Source: Planctomycetaceae bacterium (GTDB lineage: Bacteria; Planctomycetota; Planctomycetia; Planctomycetales; Planctomycetaceae). From it: a stretch of DNA of 34,235 nucleotides. The stretch lies in assembly GCA_002724315.1 (NCBI GenBank), contig PBOJ01000001.1, positions 6,789-41,023 on the forward strand, written 5' to 3'. The translations under genes and the position numbers were made by a program. Positions 10,501 to 17,786 of the stretch are shown here, piece by piece; within the stretch, counting starts at the first letter, position 1; every line of letters begins with the position of its first letter. A model generated the notes under the pieces. That model worked only from the letters and a program-made list of their open reading frames with translations. It had not been told where the DNA came from and ran no database searches.

Positions 10501-10557
10501 GGCCGTCAGCAACAGGCCGAGGACCGTGGTGGCCAAGGCGAGTGGTCTTGTTCGCAT
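7543..10557 (-). CDS. PSCyt1-PSCyt2-LamG-PSD1 protein (planctomycete cytochrome c family, cassette A)
   Basis: I choose the ATG at 10557 because it opens a clean signal peptide (MRTRPLALATTVLGLLL, ending near VAAA); the frame stays open 54 codons further upstream, but that extension looks non-coding. The product is 1004 residues. Order: planctomycete cytochrome C (PSCyt1) with CLECH at 43-47; DUF1549 (PSCyt2) about 155-365, with LDLLGLPPTP-like family text and a second CxxCH (CARCH at 342-346); a short coiled coil near 370-405; a LamG-type domain about 425-595; and DUF1553 (PSD1) about 700-960, with RVWHYHFG and TPLQALSLLNNPF. The two CxxCH motifs suggest covalent c-type heme outside the cytoplasm. 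It is the first gene of cassette A and has no Shine-Dalgarno. The biochemical role of these proteins is unknown to me. Confidence 0.92.
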   Translation of the reverse strand: MRTRPLALATTVLGLLLTAPTGVAAAPPVNFDRHIAPLLATKCLECHSGSKPKGSLDLSGRQRARRGGATGPAIVGGKLDDSLAWKRVVDGEMPPKHPLTATERSLLKRWIISGATWGTDPIDRFAYTTTSRAGTDWWSLQPLKDPRPPADNRDDWSRTDLDRFILARLKSNGLTPTIAATPRQLARRLHIDLLGLPPTPEVVAAFVADPSERAYAEMADRLLASPGYGERWGRHWLDVVRFGESDGFERNNPRRTFWPYRDWVIDALNRDMPYNRFAKLQLTGDLLVPGREGAASAGFLVAGVHNTVVGGSKRMKLLARQDELEELAASVGQTFLGLTVNCARCHDHKFDPIPTTEYYRFISALDGVAHGERQVTESAVAEQLAKVNAEINDLTAKLGDIEKRARQHVLKKPKDSPAKKAPANRPSPFAEWLFDGDFRDSVGSLHGRPVGGAKLDHGALVLNGKSAFVQTARLKAPLAEKTLTAWIQLDNLSQRGGGAISIQTPGGQVFDSIVFGEREAGHWMAGSNGFVRTKSFAGTAETEANRRPVHVAITYRADGTITGYRNGRPYGKPYKTGFATFSAGNAEVVFGLRHAPAGSNKMLGGRILEARLYDRLLSPQAVAAAAGQPSSFVPLKQLLAAMSPDEQKTHGKLKNQLDALFVRQKNLDQKTRSKVYTVTPRQPQQMKVHIRGSVTNYGPIVTPGGIGAVPGLPADFQLAANAPDATRRKKLADWITSSNNALFVRVIVNRVWHYHFGQGFVATPSDFGFNGGLPSHPQLLDWLVSRFVQDGYRLKALHRRIVLSSTYRQGSRPNRTSLAKDAGNRLLWRMSPRRVEAEVVRDAMLSVSGQLNLKRGGPGFEDVSITPNNGTVYYTARDRDDPAVHRRTVYRFTPRGGRTAILDTFDCPDPSASAPTRNITTTPLQALSLLNNPFVLRMAKRMAERITGRIADDVNRQVILAWQLAIQRDPSPREQRLSVALVQQHGLATLCRGLFNINDFVIIE

Positions 10558-10800
10558 CGGAGTTAGGTGTGTTGAGGGATGGGGTGGGAGACAAGCCGAC
10601 ATTCTGGACGATTCAAGGGCCGAGTGCGAGTGGCGACGTTCAAGGTGGCTCGGTAGGGCGATGACCGTTAGCGCGTCACGGAAGAAAGAGGCGGTGTTGA
10701 AATCCTTTACGGTATCCACCAGTGTCGAAGTCGTGCGATTTGATCAGGCCCTGTTCGGCGGGCCGGTCCGTAGAACTTTCGGTGACAAGAGGTCTGAGCC
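10558..10800. promoter_or_regulatory. Divergent intergenic region, cassette A / epimerase
   Basis: This is the longest gap in the window (243 bases) and must hold the promoters of both flanking genes if they are transcribed independently. I see no convincing -35/-10 pair on either strand. The only clear signal is AAGAGG at 10787-10792, eight bases before the ATG of the epimerase gene. The reverse-strand frame of the PSD1 gene continues through part of this region, but without recognisable domain text. Confidence 0.35.
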
Positions 10801-11775
10801 ATGTCCACGATATTCGTCAGTGGTCCCACTGGTTGTATTGGCGCGGCCACAGTAGGCCATTTGCTCGACAACGGTGTTGACGAGATTGTGGGGTTCAGTC
10901 GCCGTGAGGATTTCAGCCGAATTCCGGAACAATATCACGATCGGATTCGCTTCATCCGCGGTGACATCACCGATGCAGAGAGTGTGCACGAGGCGGTTTG
11001 CCAGGCGGAGCCATCGGCGATCATTCATCTGGCCGCCTATCAAACCCCCGACTGCCAAGCACGGCCCATGGAGGGGCTGGCTGTCAATGTTCTGGGGACG
11101 GCCAACATGTTCAAGGCGGCGGCCTCGCTGGGTGACTCTTTGAGTCGGTTCGTATTCGCCAGTTCCGCGGCCGTTTACGGGCCACGGTCGGTCTACACAT
11201 CCGAATCCGTAACTGCCGATTTGCCATATCTGCCTCCCAACCTCTACGGGTACTGGAAGGTGGCCGGTGAAGGGGTGGCCCAGGCGTTTTTTGCGGAAAC
11301 GGGCGTGTCGACGGTCAGCCTGAGGCTTGCAACGACCTATGGGCCCGGGCGAGATCTGGGCCTGACATCGGCTCCCACGACAGCGATCAAGTCCGCGGTA
11401 CTTGGTAGGGATTACCGTCTGCCGTATCACGGCCGCGAACACTTTCACTTCGTCGAAGACGTGGGGGCTGGGTTTTCGCTGGCAGCGATTGATCCGTTTG
11501 AAGGATACGGGGCATTCAATCTGCGGGGGCGGACGGTTCCCACGGAGGTGTATCTCGCGGCATTGCGAGAGGCGTGTGTCGCTTCAGGTGTCGATGGTGT
11601 CAATGTCGACGTGGCGGATGATGCGACAACGATGCCGTTTGTATGTGATCTCGACGATGGTGCCACCATCGCGGCCTTTCCCCGGATGCCGCTCACGTCG
11701 CTGGAGGACGGGTTGCGGATTTCGGTGAAACGGTTTCAGCAGATGGTCGCTGATGGGACGTTGGCCGAGGCGTAA
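10801..11775 (+). CDS. NAD-dependent epimerase/dehydratase (extended SDR family)
   Basis: This 324-residue cytoplasmic protein belongs to the extended short-chain dehydrogenase superfamily, which mostly acts on nucleotide sugars. The N-terminal strand carries the nucleotide-binding glycine pattern GPTGCIG (glycines 8, 11 and 14). Other family marks are GDITD near 54-58, HLAA near 76-79, the serine pair in FASSAAVYG near 119-127, and the catalytic YxxxK pair at Tyr149 and Lys153. The later segment LRLATTYGPG and a substrate-region HFVEDVG fit sugar epimerases/dehydratases. The ATG has a good Shine-Dalgarno (AAGAGG, 8-base spacing). It stands alone, divergent from cassette A and convergent with the oxidoreductase gene. 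Family assignment is firm; the substrate cannot be read from the sequence. Confidence 0.92.
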   Translation: MSTIFVSGPTGCIGAATVGHLLDNGVDEIVGFSRREDFSRIPEQYHDRIRFIRGDITDAESVHEAVCQAEPSAIIHLAAYQTPDCQARPMEGLAVNVLGTANMFKAAASLGDSLSRFVFASSAAVYGPRSVYTSESVTADLPYLPPNLYGYWKVAGEGVAQAFFAETGVSTVSLRLATTYGPGRDLGLTSAPTTAIKSAVLGRDYRLPYHGREHFHFVEDVGAGFSLAAIDPFEGYGAFNLRGRTVPTEVYLAALREACVASGVDGVNVDVADDATTMPFVCDLDDGATIAAFPRMPLTSLEDGLRISVKRFQQMVADGTLAEA

Positions 11776-11782
11776 CCCGCCA

Positions 11783-11801
11783 CTTGGCGAGCGGCGCCAG
11801 G
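11783..11801. terminator. Possible hairpin between convergent genes
   Basis: CTTGGCG and CGCCAGG can pair over seven positions (one G-T wobble) around a 5-base loop, in the 41-base gap between the epimerase and oxidoreductase stops. No T-tract follows on either strand, so it is a weak candidate for a bidirectional terminator. Confidence 0.3.
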
Positions 11802-11816
11802 TCACTCGGGCGGATG

Positions 11817-13151
11817 TCAACTGGACTTGGCCAACGCCGGCAGTCCGTACGGTTCGCGATACGACTTGCCCAGCAACTTGTCGGCGGCGGGGGTGTCGAC
11901 AAACCGGCCAGACTTCGCATTGAAGTTCAGAGTGCTGTTGGTGTCGTAGGCGATGTTCCCGAAGTGGACCAGGGCGCACGACAGATGGGCGGCCTCGGCG
12001 TTTGCCCGGGTGATTGCGCGGCGTGTCCGAACGGCCGTCAGGAAATTGTCCATGTGCTCGGCGTAGCCCCTTTGACCTCGCAATTCCTTCCCCTCGGTCG
12101 GACCGCGTTGGCTCTTGGGGCCCAGGAACGTGCTGAAGGCACCGCGACGTGAAAAGACCATGTACCCCTTGGTGCCGTAGAACACGTTGCCGTTGTCGAA
12201 TCCGTGCATGCCGTAAGCGGTGAACGGGTAATTCTCGTAAACCATCACCTTTCCATCCGGGAACTCGTACCGGACGACCATGTTGTCCGGATATTCGGTG
12301 CTGTGGCCGTGAAGGATCATCGTGCCGCCGCCGGCCGAGACCTTGTTGGGCAGCAGGCTGTTTCCGAGCCCCCATCGGGCCATGTCGATGTCGTGGATGC
12401 CGTCGTCACCGATCTCACCGTTCGCGTAGTCCTTGAAACGACGCCACGAGACATGGAAGCGATGACGGTTGAAGGGCCGTGTGGGAGCCGGTCCCAGCCA
12501 CCTCTCGTAGTCGACTCCGGCCGGCGGTTTGCTGTCGGCGACTGGCTTGGTGACGCTTCGAGTTTCGGCGGTCCAGGCACGAGCCACCATCACCTCGCCA
12601 ATCAGGCCGTCCTTCAGCAAACGTTCGGCTTTGGCGGTGACGGCACTGCTGCGCATCTGGCTGCCCTGCTGGACGATGCGCCCATGTTGCTTGGCAGCCT
12701 GGATCACCATCGGGCCTTCGTTGAAGACGTGCGAGAGGGGTTTTTCGACGTAGACGTCCTTGCCCTGGGCAAGGGCCGGAAGGGCAATCGGGGCGTGCCA
12801 GTGGTGAGGTGTCGCAATGATCACCGCATCAACGTTGGCATCGTCCAGGACGTCTTCGAATTTCTTGGTCCGCCGCGGCGGTTTGTCCTGAAACTTACCG
12901 ATGATCGCCTGTTTGGCATCCATCTGTGCCGGGTCCACGTCGCAAAGCCACGAGAAATGGACGTCTTCACGACGCTGGACGAGTCCCCGGACGTGGTGGC
13001 CCATGATCCCCCCACAGCCAATGATGCCCAGGCGGACCGTCCGAGACTGGGGCTTGCCGGCAGCGTGGGCACCAGTGATGCCGGCAGCGGCAGCGGCCGT
13101 TGTGGAAGCGGTGGTCTTCAGGAACTGGCGTCGGTCGGTCGAGTCAGACAT
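11817..13151 (-). CDS. Gfo/Idh/MocA-family oxidoreductase, Tat-exported
   Basis: This is a 444-residue NAD(P)-dependent oxidoreductase of the glucose-fructose oxidoreductase / inositol dehydrogenase type. The start at 13151 is set by AAGGAG at 13158-13163, six bases upstream; an ATG eight codons earlier is in frame but would leave that motif inside the gene. The N-terminus is a twin-arginine signal (DRRQFLK plus an Ala-rich stretch) ending near AHAAG. The Rossmann motif GCGGIMG is at 45-51, the family EKP motif at 136-138, and a C-terminal-domain GDDGIHDIDM holds the expected catalytic-region His and Asp. Such proteins oxidise, reduce or epimerise sugars or cyclitols. It follows the YetA-like gene by 13 bases, so the two are probably co-transcribed and act on related carbohydrates. 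Export is common for planctomycete members but unusual for the superfamily. Confidence 0.92.
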   Translation of the reverse strand: MSDSTDRRQFLKTTASTTAAAAAGITGAHAAGKPQSRTVRLGIIGCGGIMGHHVRGLVQRREDVHFSWLCDVDPAQMDAKQAIIGKFQDKPPRRTKKFEDVLDDANVDAVIIATPHHWHAPIALPALAQGKDVYVEKPLSHVFNEGPMVIQAAKQHGRIVQQGSQMRSSAVTAKAERLLKDGLIGEVMVARAWTAETRSVTKPVADSKPPAGVDYERWLGPAPTRPFNRHRFHVSWRRFKDYANGEIGDDGIHDIDMARWGLGNSLLPNKVSAGGGTMILHGHSTEYPDNMVVRYEFPDGKVMVYENYPFTAYGMHGFDNGNVFYGTKGYMVFSRRGAFSTFLGPKSQRGPTEGKELRGQRGYAEHMDNFLTAVRTRRAITRANAEAAHLSCALVHFGNIAYDTNSTLNFNAKSGRFVDTPAADKLLGKSYREPYGLPALAKSS

Positions 13152-13157
13152 GTTCAT

Positions 13158-13163
13158 CTCCTT
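13158..13163 (-). promoter_or_regulatory. Shine-Dalgarno of the Gfo/Idh/MocA gene
   Basis: AAGGAG on the reverse strand begins one base after the stop codon of the upstream gene and sits six bases before the ATG at 13151. It decides that start against the in-frame ATGs at 13175 and 13157. Confidence 0.8.
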
Positions 13164-13164
13164 G

Positions 13165-15636
13165 TCAACGGCCACGCGACGGCGTGGCTCGAGGTGATTG
13201 GTTCTCCAGCAACGGAAGCCCGTAGGGTGTGAACAGGAACATCATGCTGCCGTATCCTGTCTGTCCCTTCAAGTTGTCGGTGGGCAGGTTTTTGATTCCC
13301 GCGGCGATCAAGGTGGTCAGGGCCTCGCGGCCGATGCGGCGATGCTCGGCGTTATTGGTCAGGGACGACTCGTAGGCTATGGCCTGGCAGATCAACGCGG
13401 CCGGCGAGTTTTGCCCGGTGGGCGGGATGTGTCGGTAGTGTTTGCACGATGTGGTGCGATACGCACGGTGCTTCTGGTTCCAGCAATCTCGGATCAATTG
13501 GTCGATACCGGCGGTGAGTCCCTGCAACGCCTCGGGGTCTCCTGTGGCTTTGTGGTAACGGGCCAGTCCACTGAGTGTCAGGGCCAGCATGTAGGCGTTC
13601 TGGCCGCGGCAACGCCCAGCGTCACTGGGTTCGCTGCAGTGACCATAGGCCAACTTGATGACCCAGCCTTTGTCCGGGTCAAGGTGTTGTCGGAGTCTCC
13701 GCCACTGACGGTTCGCCGCGGACAGGTACGCCTGGTCTCCGGTTGCGTCCCAGGCGGCCATCATCATCTGTAGCGGCCAGCCGATGCCGCGAAGGTGGTC
13801 GGTGTAACGTGTGGGGGTGCGACGGGCCATGGCGTCACAGGCCATCACGGCCACTTCGTGCGTCCGACGTTCACCGGTCAAAAGGAAGTGGTCGAAGGCT
13901 CCGCCTATCCAGTGGTGGCCCAGATCGACCAGGCCCAACTGGTAGGCCCCGGTCATCTTCAGGGGCGCGATGTCGTGGTACTTTTCGCCATCGTAACGGC
14001 CGTAATAGCCGCCGGTGTGTCCGACCGAATGAGCCCAGATGGCACCAGGCTCGATCTGCCAGCTTCCACCGTACTCCCGGATCGGCTGGTTCACTTCGTG
14101 TGCGATGTCGACATCAATCAGATGCCTGGCCGCGATCTCGGCACGGTCGAAAAAACGGCGATCACCGGTCCGCAGGTATTGCTGAAAAAAACACCGCGAG
14201 GTGTCGTACTCGAGATTGCCCCACGAATCCCATTGGATGGCGTACCAGTCGCCGTAGTTGAGCAGTCCGTACTCGCGGACTTCATCCCGGCCACGAAGGT
14301 GCTTGTCGAGAAAGCCGGAAAACCACTTGTCGTAGTCAGCCGTCGGTCCGGGACGGGCTGGGGGCATGTCACCCAGCACCTGGGTGTCGGCAATCCGTTG
14401 AGGGGTTGGTTCGGCAAGTACCCGTTGGTGCAGTCCGCGAAAATGGTTGTCGAGTTGATCGGGGTTCGGCGGCGAGGGCAGGAATCTCGCCCAGACTTCA
14501 TGAGTCTTGGCGACTCCGAGCTTGAACGAATATTTCCCACCCCGGAGATAGTAATAGAGTTTGGCTTCTTCACGAATCGGGCGTCCGTCATAGGTTCCCT
14601 TGGCGAACCGGGGAAGAAGGCCGACGCCGATTTGCCCGTCGCCCACGGAAAGGCCTTTGGGCCAGTTCTGCCAGAAATGACGAATCCCAACCGCCATGCC
14701 CCCGTTGGGGCCCCATGCAGCGGCCCAACCGGCAGCGTGCCGACCGCCCGGTTCGCCGTCGATGCGAAACTGGCGGTCGTCAACCTGGAACAGACGCGTG
14801 GGCTTCTTGCGTGGGCCTTCGAGATGGTGGGTGAACGGGCCGTCGCCGGCCAGTTTCCAGCGGCATGTCAGATTGTCGACGCCGCTCATCGTTGTCGGTG
14901 TGTGATCGTTGATGAACGTGTAGTCGAACCGAATGTCGGGAAGCCCGCGGAAAATGTGCAGGCGGACGACATAACGAAAAAAGGATCCATTGTCGTCCCG
15001 ATGTGATCCGTGCAACCGTAGGCAGGCTCGCAACGGCCCCTGTTGTTCGCGAGTGATGTGCATGGCCGAGGTGTGAGTGGAGAAACTGCGGCCGGAGGGA
15101 GAGGTGAGCACAAGCCCCGGGGAATTCTCGGCGGTGATTCTTTCCGTCGGTTCGTAACGGCCGTTGGCATTGCGATCGAGCCACACGGCGTGCAATGGGC
15201 GAAAGTTGTTCCGATCCAAGTGCAACCGAAGGCGATGCGAGTCGACGGTCATTCCTTCGTATCCGTCGGTGATCACGATGGGGTTGGCGACCGGTTCGCG
15301 GGTGACGTCCGGGCCGTAAGTCAGGAAAAACTGTGACTTCTGCCGGGGATTGAGGCTGACCTGGAAGTCGAGCAGCAGCCACTTGACTGAACCGTCTGGC
15401 CAACGGGAGAGGATCTCGGTCTGGAGCGGGATCTGCTTTCCGGGAGACTTCGCCAGAAAAAGTGCGACACGGTCGGCCGAGCGGAGTTCGCCACGGGCGA
15501 AGGGCACACCCGAGGTGACCGGGGCCTGGTGGCGGACGATGCCCGTTGGTTCGGTGACCACCAGCGAAAATCGGTTGGCCGGAAATGCCGTTGAGGAACA
15601 ACACAGGGCCAGGGTTGCGACAAAGAGTTGGCGCAC
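13165..15636 (-). CDS. PcRGLX/YetA-like RIFT-barrel protein (exo-rhamnogalacturonan lyase-related)
   Basis: The product is 823 residues from a GTG at 15636, chosen because GGAG at 15643-15646 lies six bases before it and because translation from there gives a compact signal peptide (RQLFVATLALCCSSTAFPA). The first ~100 mature residues (FSLVVTEPTGIVRHQAPVTSG through FFLTYGPD) match the N-terminal RIFT-barrel region of the PcRGLX/YetA group. A beta-rich second region follows to about residue 280, then a long helical region with repeated Trp/Tyr/His-rich segments (GHTGGYYGRYDG, LVDLGHHWIGGAFDHFLLTG) that fits an alpha/alpha toroid. The group includes a fungal exo-rhamnogalacturonan lyase (PL26), so a secreted lyase or glycoside-cleaving role is plausible, but I cannot identify catalytic residues. 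It heads a two-gene operon with the Tat-exported oxidoreductase. Confidence 0.78.
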   Translation of the reverse strand: MRQLFVATLALCCSSTAFPANRFSLVVTEPTGIVRHQAPVTSGVPFARGELRSADRVALFLAKSPGKQIPLQTEILSRWPDGSVKWLLLDFQVSLNPRQKSQFFLTYGPDVTREPVANPIVITDGYEGMTVDSHRLRLHLDRNNFRPLHAVWLDRNANGRYEPTERITAENSPGLVLTSPSGRSFSTHTSAMHITREQQGPLRACLRLHGSHRDDNGSFFRYVVRLHIFRGLPDIRFDYTFINDHTPTTMSGVDNLTCRWKLAGDGPFTHHLEGPRKKPTRLFQVDDRQFRIDGEPGGRHAAGWAAAWGPNGGMAVGIRHFWQNWPKGLSVGDGQIGVGLLPRFAKGTYDGRPIREEAKLYYYLRGGKYSFKLGVAKTHEVWARFLPSPPNPDQLDNHFRGLHQRVLAEPTPQRIADTQVLGDMPPARPGPTADYDKWFSGFLDKHLRGRDEVREYGLLNYGDWYAIQWDSWGNLEYDTSRCFFQQYLRTGDRRFFDRAEIAARHLIDVDIAHEVNQPIREYGGSWQIEPGAIWAHSVGHTGGYYGRYDGEKYHDIAPLKMTGAYQLGLVDLGHHWIGGAFDHFLLTGERRTHEVAVMACDAMARRTPTRYTDHLRGIGWPLQMMMAAWDATGDQAYLSAANRQWRRLRQHLDPDKGWVIKLAYGHCSEPSDAGRCRGQNAYMLALTLSGLARYHKATGDPEALQGLTAGIDQLIRDCWNQKHRAYRTTSCKHYRHIPPTGQNSPAALICQAIAYESSLTNNAEHRRIGREALTTLIAAGIKNLPTDNLKGQTGYGSMMFLFTPYGLPLLENQSPRATPSRGR

Positions 15637-15794
15637 GTGGGACTCCAGCACGATGAGGGGGCTTCATGTTATCGTGTTTTCTTGAGGTGCGTCAGTCCCG
15701 GTGAGCGGTTGGTTGCATTCGCCGGGAAGTGGCGGGATCATCCCGGTGTGTGGACCGTCTGCGACTTGGGCTTCAGGGACAGGGCACGACAGAA
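15637..15794. promoter_or_regulatory. Divergent intergenic region with inverted repeats
   Basis: This region separates the YetA-like gene (-) from the zinc-ribbon gene (+). CGGGAT-C-ATCCCG at 15734-15746 is a perfect 6+6 inverted repeat with a one-base centre. The same core recurs as TCCCGG at 15696-15701, CCGGGA at 15723-15728 and TCCCGG at 15742-15747, so alternative hairpins can form or a dimeric regulator could bind. No clear -35/-10 pair is visible. The GGAG used by the YetA-like gene is at 15643-15646. Confidence 0.35.
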
Positions 15795-16577
15795 ATGCCG
15801 GCTGCGATCGACGTGAAATGTCCGGCTTGTGGGCACGTGACGGAGGTGGCGCCCGAATGGGTGGGCCGCCAGGCTCGTTGCCAGTGTGGGTTCACGTTTG
15901 TCGTGTCTCCGGCGGTTCCCACACAAGTTCTTGCCGAGACGTGTGAGCCGGATGTTGGCGAGGCCGCCGGTGGTGTGGTCGAACGGATTTCCGTGACCGA
16001 TACGGCGGGGGCCAGTTCCTCATCGGTCGGTTCGGTGGCCTCAACGACCTTTCGGCCCGCTTCTGCGGTGCAGAACTCGTCAGGACTTCCCGACGATCTT
16101 GGGAGCCTGTTGGGGGGCGGTGAAAGAGTGCATTATTCAGAGACGGTTCCTCCCCGCACGGTATACGTGAAGGCGGCATCGTGGATTCTTTTGCTGGGGT
16201 TGCCGCTGGTGTTGGTTACCTTGGGAGCGTTGGCTGGAAATGCACCGGGAGGTGTCTGTGCGGGGATGACCGGGTTGGGGACGCTGGGTGTTGGACTGTT
16301 GGTGAAATCGCGAGGCTGGCGGGCCCGTTGTTTCGTTATCACAGATCACCGGATACTTGTCCGCTCGGGATCGCTGGTGACAAGGGTCCAGATGATTCCT
16401 CGCCACGCGGTTGTGTTTCTGTGCATCGAGACCGGACTGGTGGATCGTTTGACAGGGACCCGCTCGGTGCGGATTCATGCCGCCGGACAGGATGTGCTGG
16501 TGCCCAACAGTTCCGATGTCGATCGTGTCGTGGCGTTGCTCGCAGAGGTGGGCCACGGTCATGATGATTCGTTGTAA
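15795..16577 (+). CDS. Zinc-ribbon and bacterial PH-domain membrane protein
   Basis: The ATG at 15795 places a zinc-ribbon at the very N-terminus (Cys9, Cys12, Cys29, Cys31 in a CxxC...CxC arrangement, MJ0042-like). An in-frame start 22 codons earlier would only add text without domain character. A Ser/Thr/Pro/Val-rich linker follows to about residue 110, then two hydrophobic helices at about 127-147 and 150-172. The C-terminal region (about 178-255) has the bacterial PH (DUF304/bPH2) pattern, with FVITDHRILVRSG and RSVRIHAAGQDVLV. The product is 260 residues. Its role is unknown; the layout suggests a small inner-membrane protein with a cytoplasmic ribbon. Unlike the other non-cassette genes, no good Shine-Dalgarno precedes the ATG. 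The DUF4432 gene follows after 24 bases. Confidence 0.8.
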   Translation: MPAAIDVKCPACGHVTEVAPEWVGRQARCQCGFTFVVSPAVPTQVLAETCEPDVGEAAGGVVERISVTDTAGASSSSVGSVASTTFRPASAVQNSSGLPDDLGSLLGGGERVHYSETVPPRTVYVKAASWILLLGLPLVLVTLGALAGNAPGGVCAGMTGLGTLGVGLLVKSRGWRARCFVITDHRILVRSGSLVTRVQMIPRHAVVFLCIETGLVDRLTGTRSVRIHAAGQDVLVPNSSDVDRVVALLAEVGHGHDDSL

Positions 16578-16601
16578 GACAAACGACCAGGAGTGCTGAC
16601 A

Positions 16602-17771
16602 ATGGCTGAAACCAGTTGGATTCTTTCCAGCATCGCACAGGACCTTCACGTGGATCGTTTTGATATCGATGACGACGATGTGAAAGGGACGCCCGAAGGA
16701 TGGTCTGTCTGCAAGCGGACCTTGCGTGGTGGCAGACGCGAGGGGGTCGACGTGATCGAAATCGACAACGGGGCCGTCGAGATCACTGTGATTCCATCAC
16801 GCGGGATGGGCATTTGGCAGGTCGTCTCTGGCGACGATCGCCTGGGGTGGCGGGCTCCAATCCGGGGGCCGATCCACCCGCGAGAGGTGAATATGGGGGA
16901 GCCCAGCGGGTTGGGCTGGCTTGATGGATTTGATGAACTGCTGGTGCGATGTGGACTGGAGAGCAACGGCGCCCCGGAATTCGATGCTGATGGACGCGTG
17001 GTCTATCCGTTGCACGGCAAGATTGCCAATCAGCCATCCGACGAGGTGACGGTGACGGTCGATTCGGATCGCGGGGAGATTCGTGTCAGCGGCATCGTCG
17101 ACGAGGTGCGGTTTCATTTCCTGAAGGTGCGGCTGCATGCCACCCTGGTGACCCGCTTTGGGGAGTCGGGTTTCCGGATTCACGATGAAATCGAGAATCT
17201 TTCGGCGTCGTCCGCCGAGGTCCAGATGCTTTATCACTTCAACGTCGGTGTGCCGTTGTTGGACGCGGGGTCGCAACTGGTGGCTCCGTCTTCAACGATT
17301 GTCCCTCGCAACGAGCGTGCAGCCGAGGGGATTGATGGCTACACGAACTACCAGGCTGAGGAGGCGGGATACCAGGAGCAGGTGTATTTTCATCAGATGC
17401 ACGCTGCCGGTGACGGAAACACTCGTGTGCTGCTGAAGAACGGGCATTCGACCGCCGGTGTCAGCCTGCTGTACGACGCCCGGAAATTGCCGTGTTTCAG
17501 CCAGTGGAAGAACACGACGGCTGTCGTCGATGGTTTCGTTACCGGGATCGAGCCCGGGACGAATTTTCCCAACCCCCGGACCTACGAGGGCCAACAGGGC
17601 CGCGTGCTGAAACTCCCCGGCGGTGGTCGGGAAACTCTCGGCCTGGGGGTGGAATGGCACCGTGATACGGCTGGCGTGAAGGCCGCCGAGGGGGCGGTCG
17701 GGAAACTGAAGGCTGGTCGGGATCCGAAAGTCTTCAAGACACCACAGAAAGGGTGGTGTGCCGACGCGTAG
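16602..17771 (+). CDS. DUF4432 family protein (aldose 1-epimerase-like)
   Basis: This is a 389-residue cytoplasmic protein. The ATG at 16602 is preceded by AGGAG at 16589-16593 with an eight-base gap; a GTG three codons upstream overlaps that motif and is therefore rejected. The sequence carries the marks of the DUF4432 branch of galactose-mutarotase-like beta-sandwich proteins: EITVIPSRGMGIW near residues 60-73, LGWLDGFDELLVRCG, LHGKIANQPS, and FPNPRTYEGQQGRV near the end. Members probably bind a sugar in the mutarotase cleft, and some sit in sugar-acid catabolic loci, but the reaction here is not known. It probably shares a transcript with the zinc-ribbon gene and converges on the next gene with 15 bases between stops, a gap that holds the palindrome CGAAATTTCG (17773-17782). 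Confidence 0.88.
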   Translation: MAETSWILSSIAQDLHVDRFDIDDDDVKGTPEGWSVCKRTLRGGRREGVDVIEIDNGAVEITVIPSRGMGIWQVVSGDDRLGWRAPIRGPIHPREVNMGEPSGLGWLDGFDELLVRCGLESNGAPEFDADGRVVYPLHGKIANQPSDEVTVTVDSDRGEIRVSGIVDEVRFHFLKVRLHATLVTRFGESGFRIHDEIENLSASSAEVQMLYHFNVGVPLLDAGSQLVAPSSTIVPRNERAAEGIDGYTNYQAEEAGYQEQVYFHQMHAAGDGNTRVLLKNGHSTAGVSLLYDARKLPCFSQWKNTTAVVDGFVTGIEPGTNFPNPRTYEGQQGRVLKLPGGGRETLGLGVEWHRDTAGVKAAEGAVGKLKAGRDPKVFKTPQKGWCADA

Positions 17772-17786
17772 CCGAAATTTCGCGGT

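Noticed and set aside
10558..10719. 54-codon N-terminal extension of the cassette A PSD1 gene
   Set aside because: It would bury the signal peptide inside the protein. The composition resembles intergenic DNA, and homologues in cassettes B and C start directly at a signal peptide.
10744..11448. Open frame of 234 codons on the reverse strand
   Set aside because: It is antisense to the epimerase gene, which has full SDR motifs and a Shine-Dalgarno.
12204..13232. Open frame of 342 codons on the forward strand
   Set aside because: It is antisense to the well-supported Gfo/Idh/MocA gene and shows no motif of its own.
13795..15006. Open frame of 403 codons on the forward strand
   Set aside because: It is a shadow of the YetA-like gene, with no recognisable domain or ribosome binding site.
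17773..17782. Palindrome CGAAATTTCG as a terminator
   Set aside because: It is AT-centred and leaves no loop for a stable hairpin; it is likely chance.
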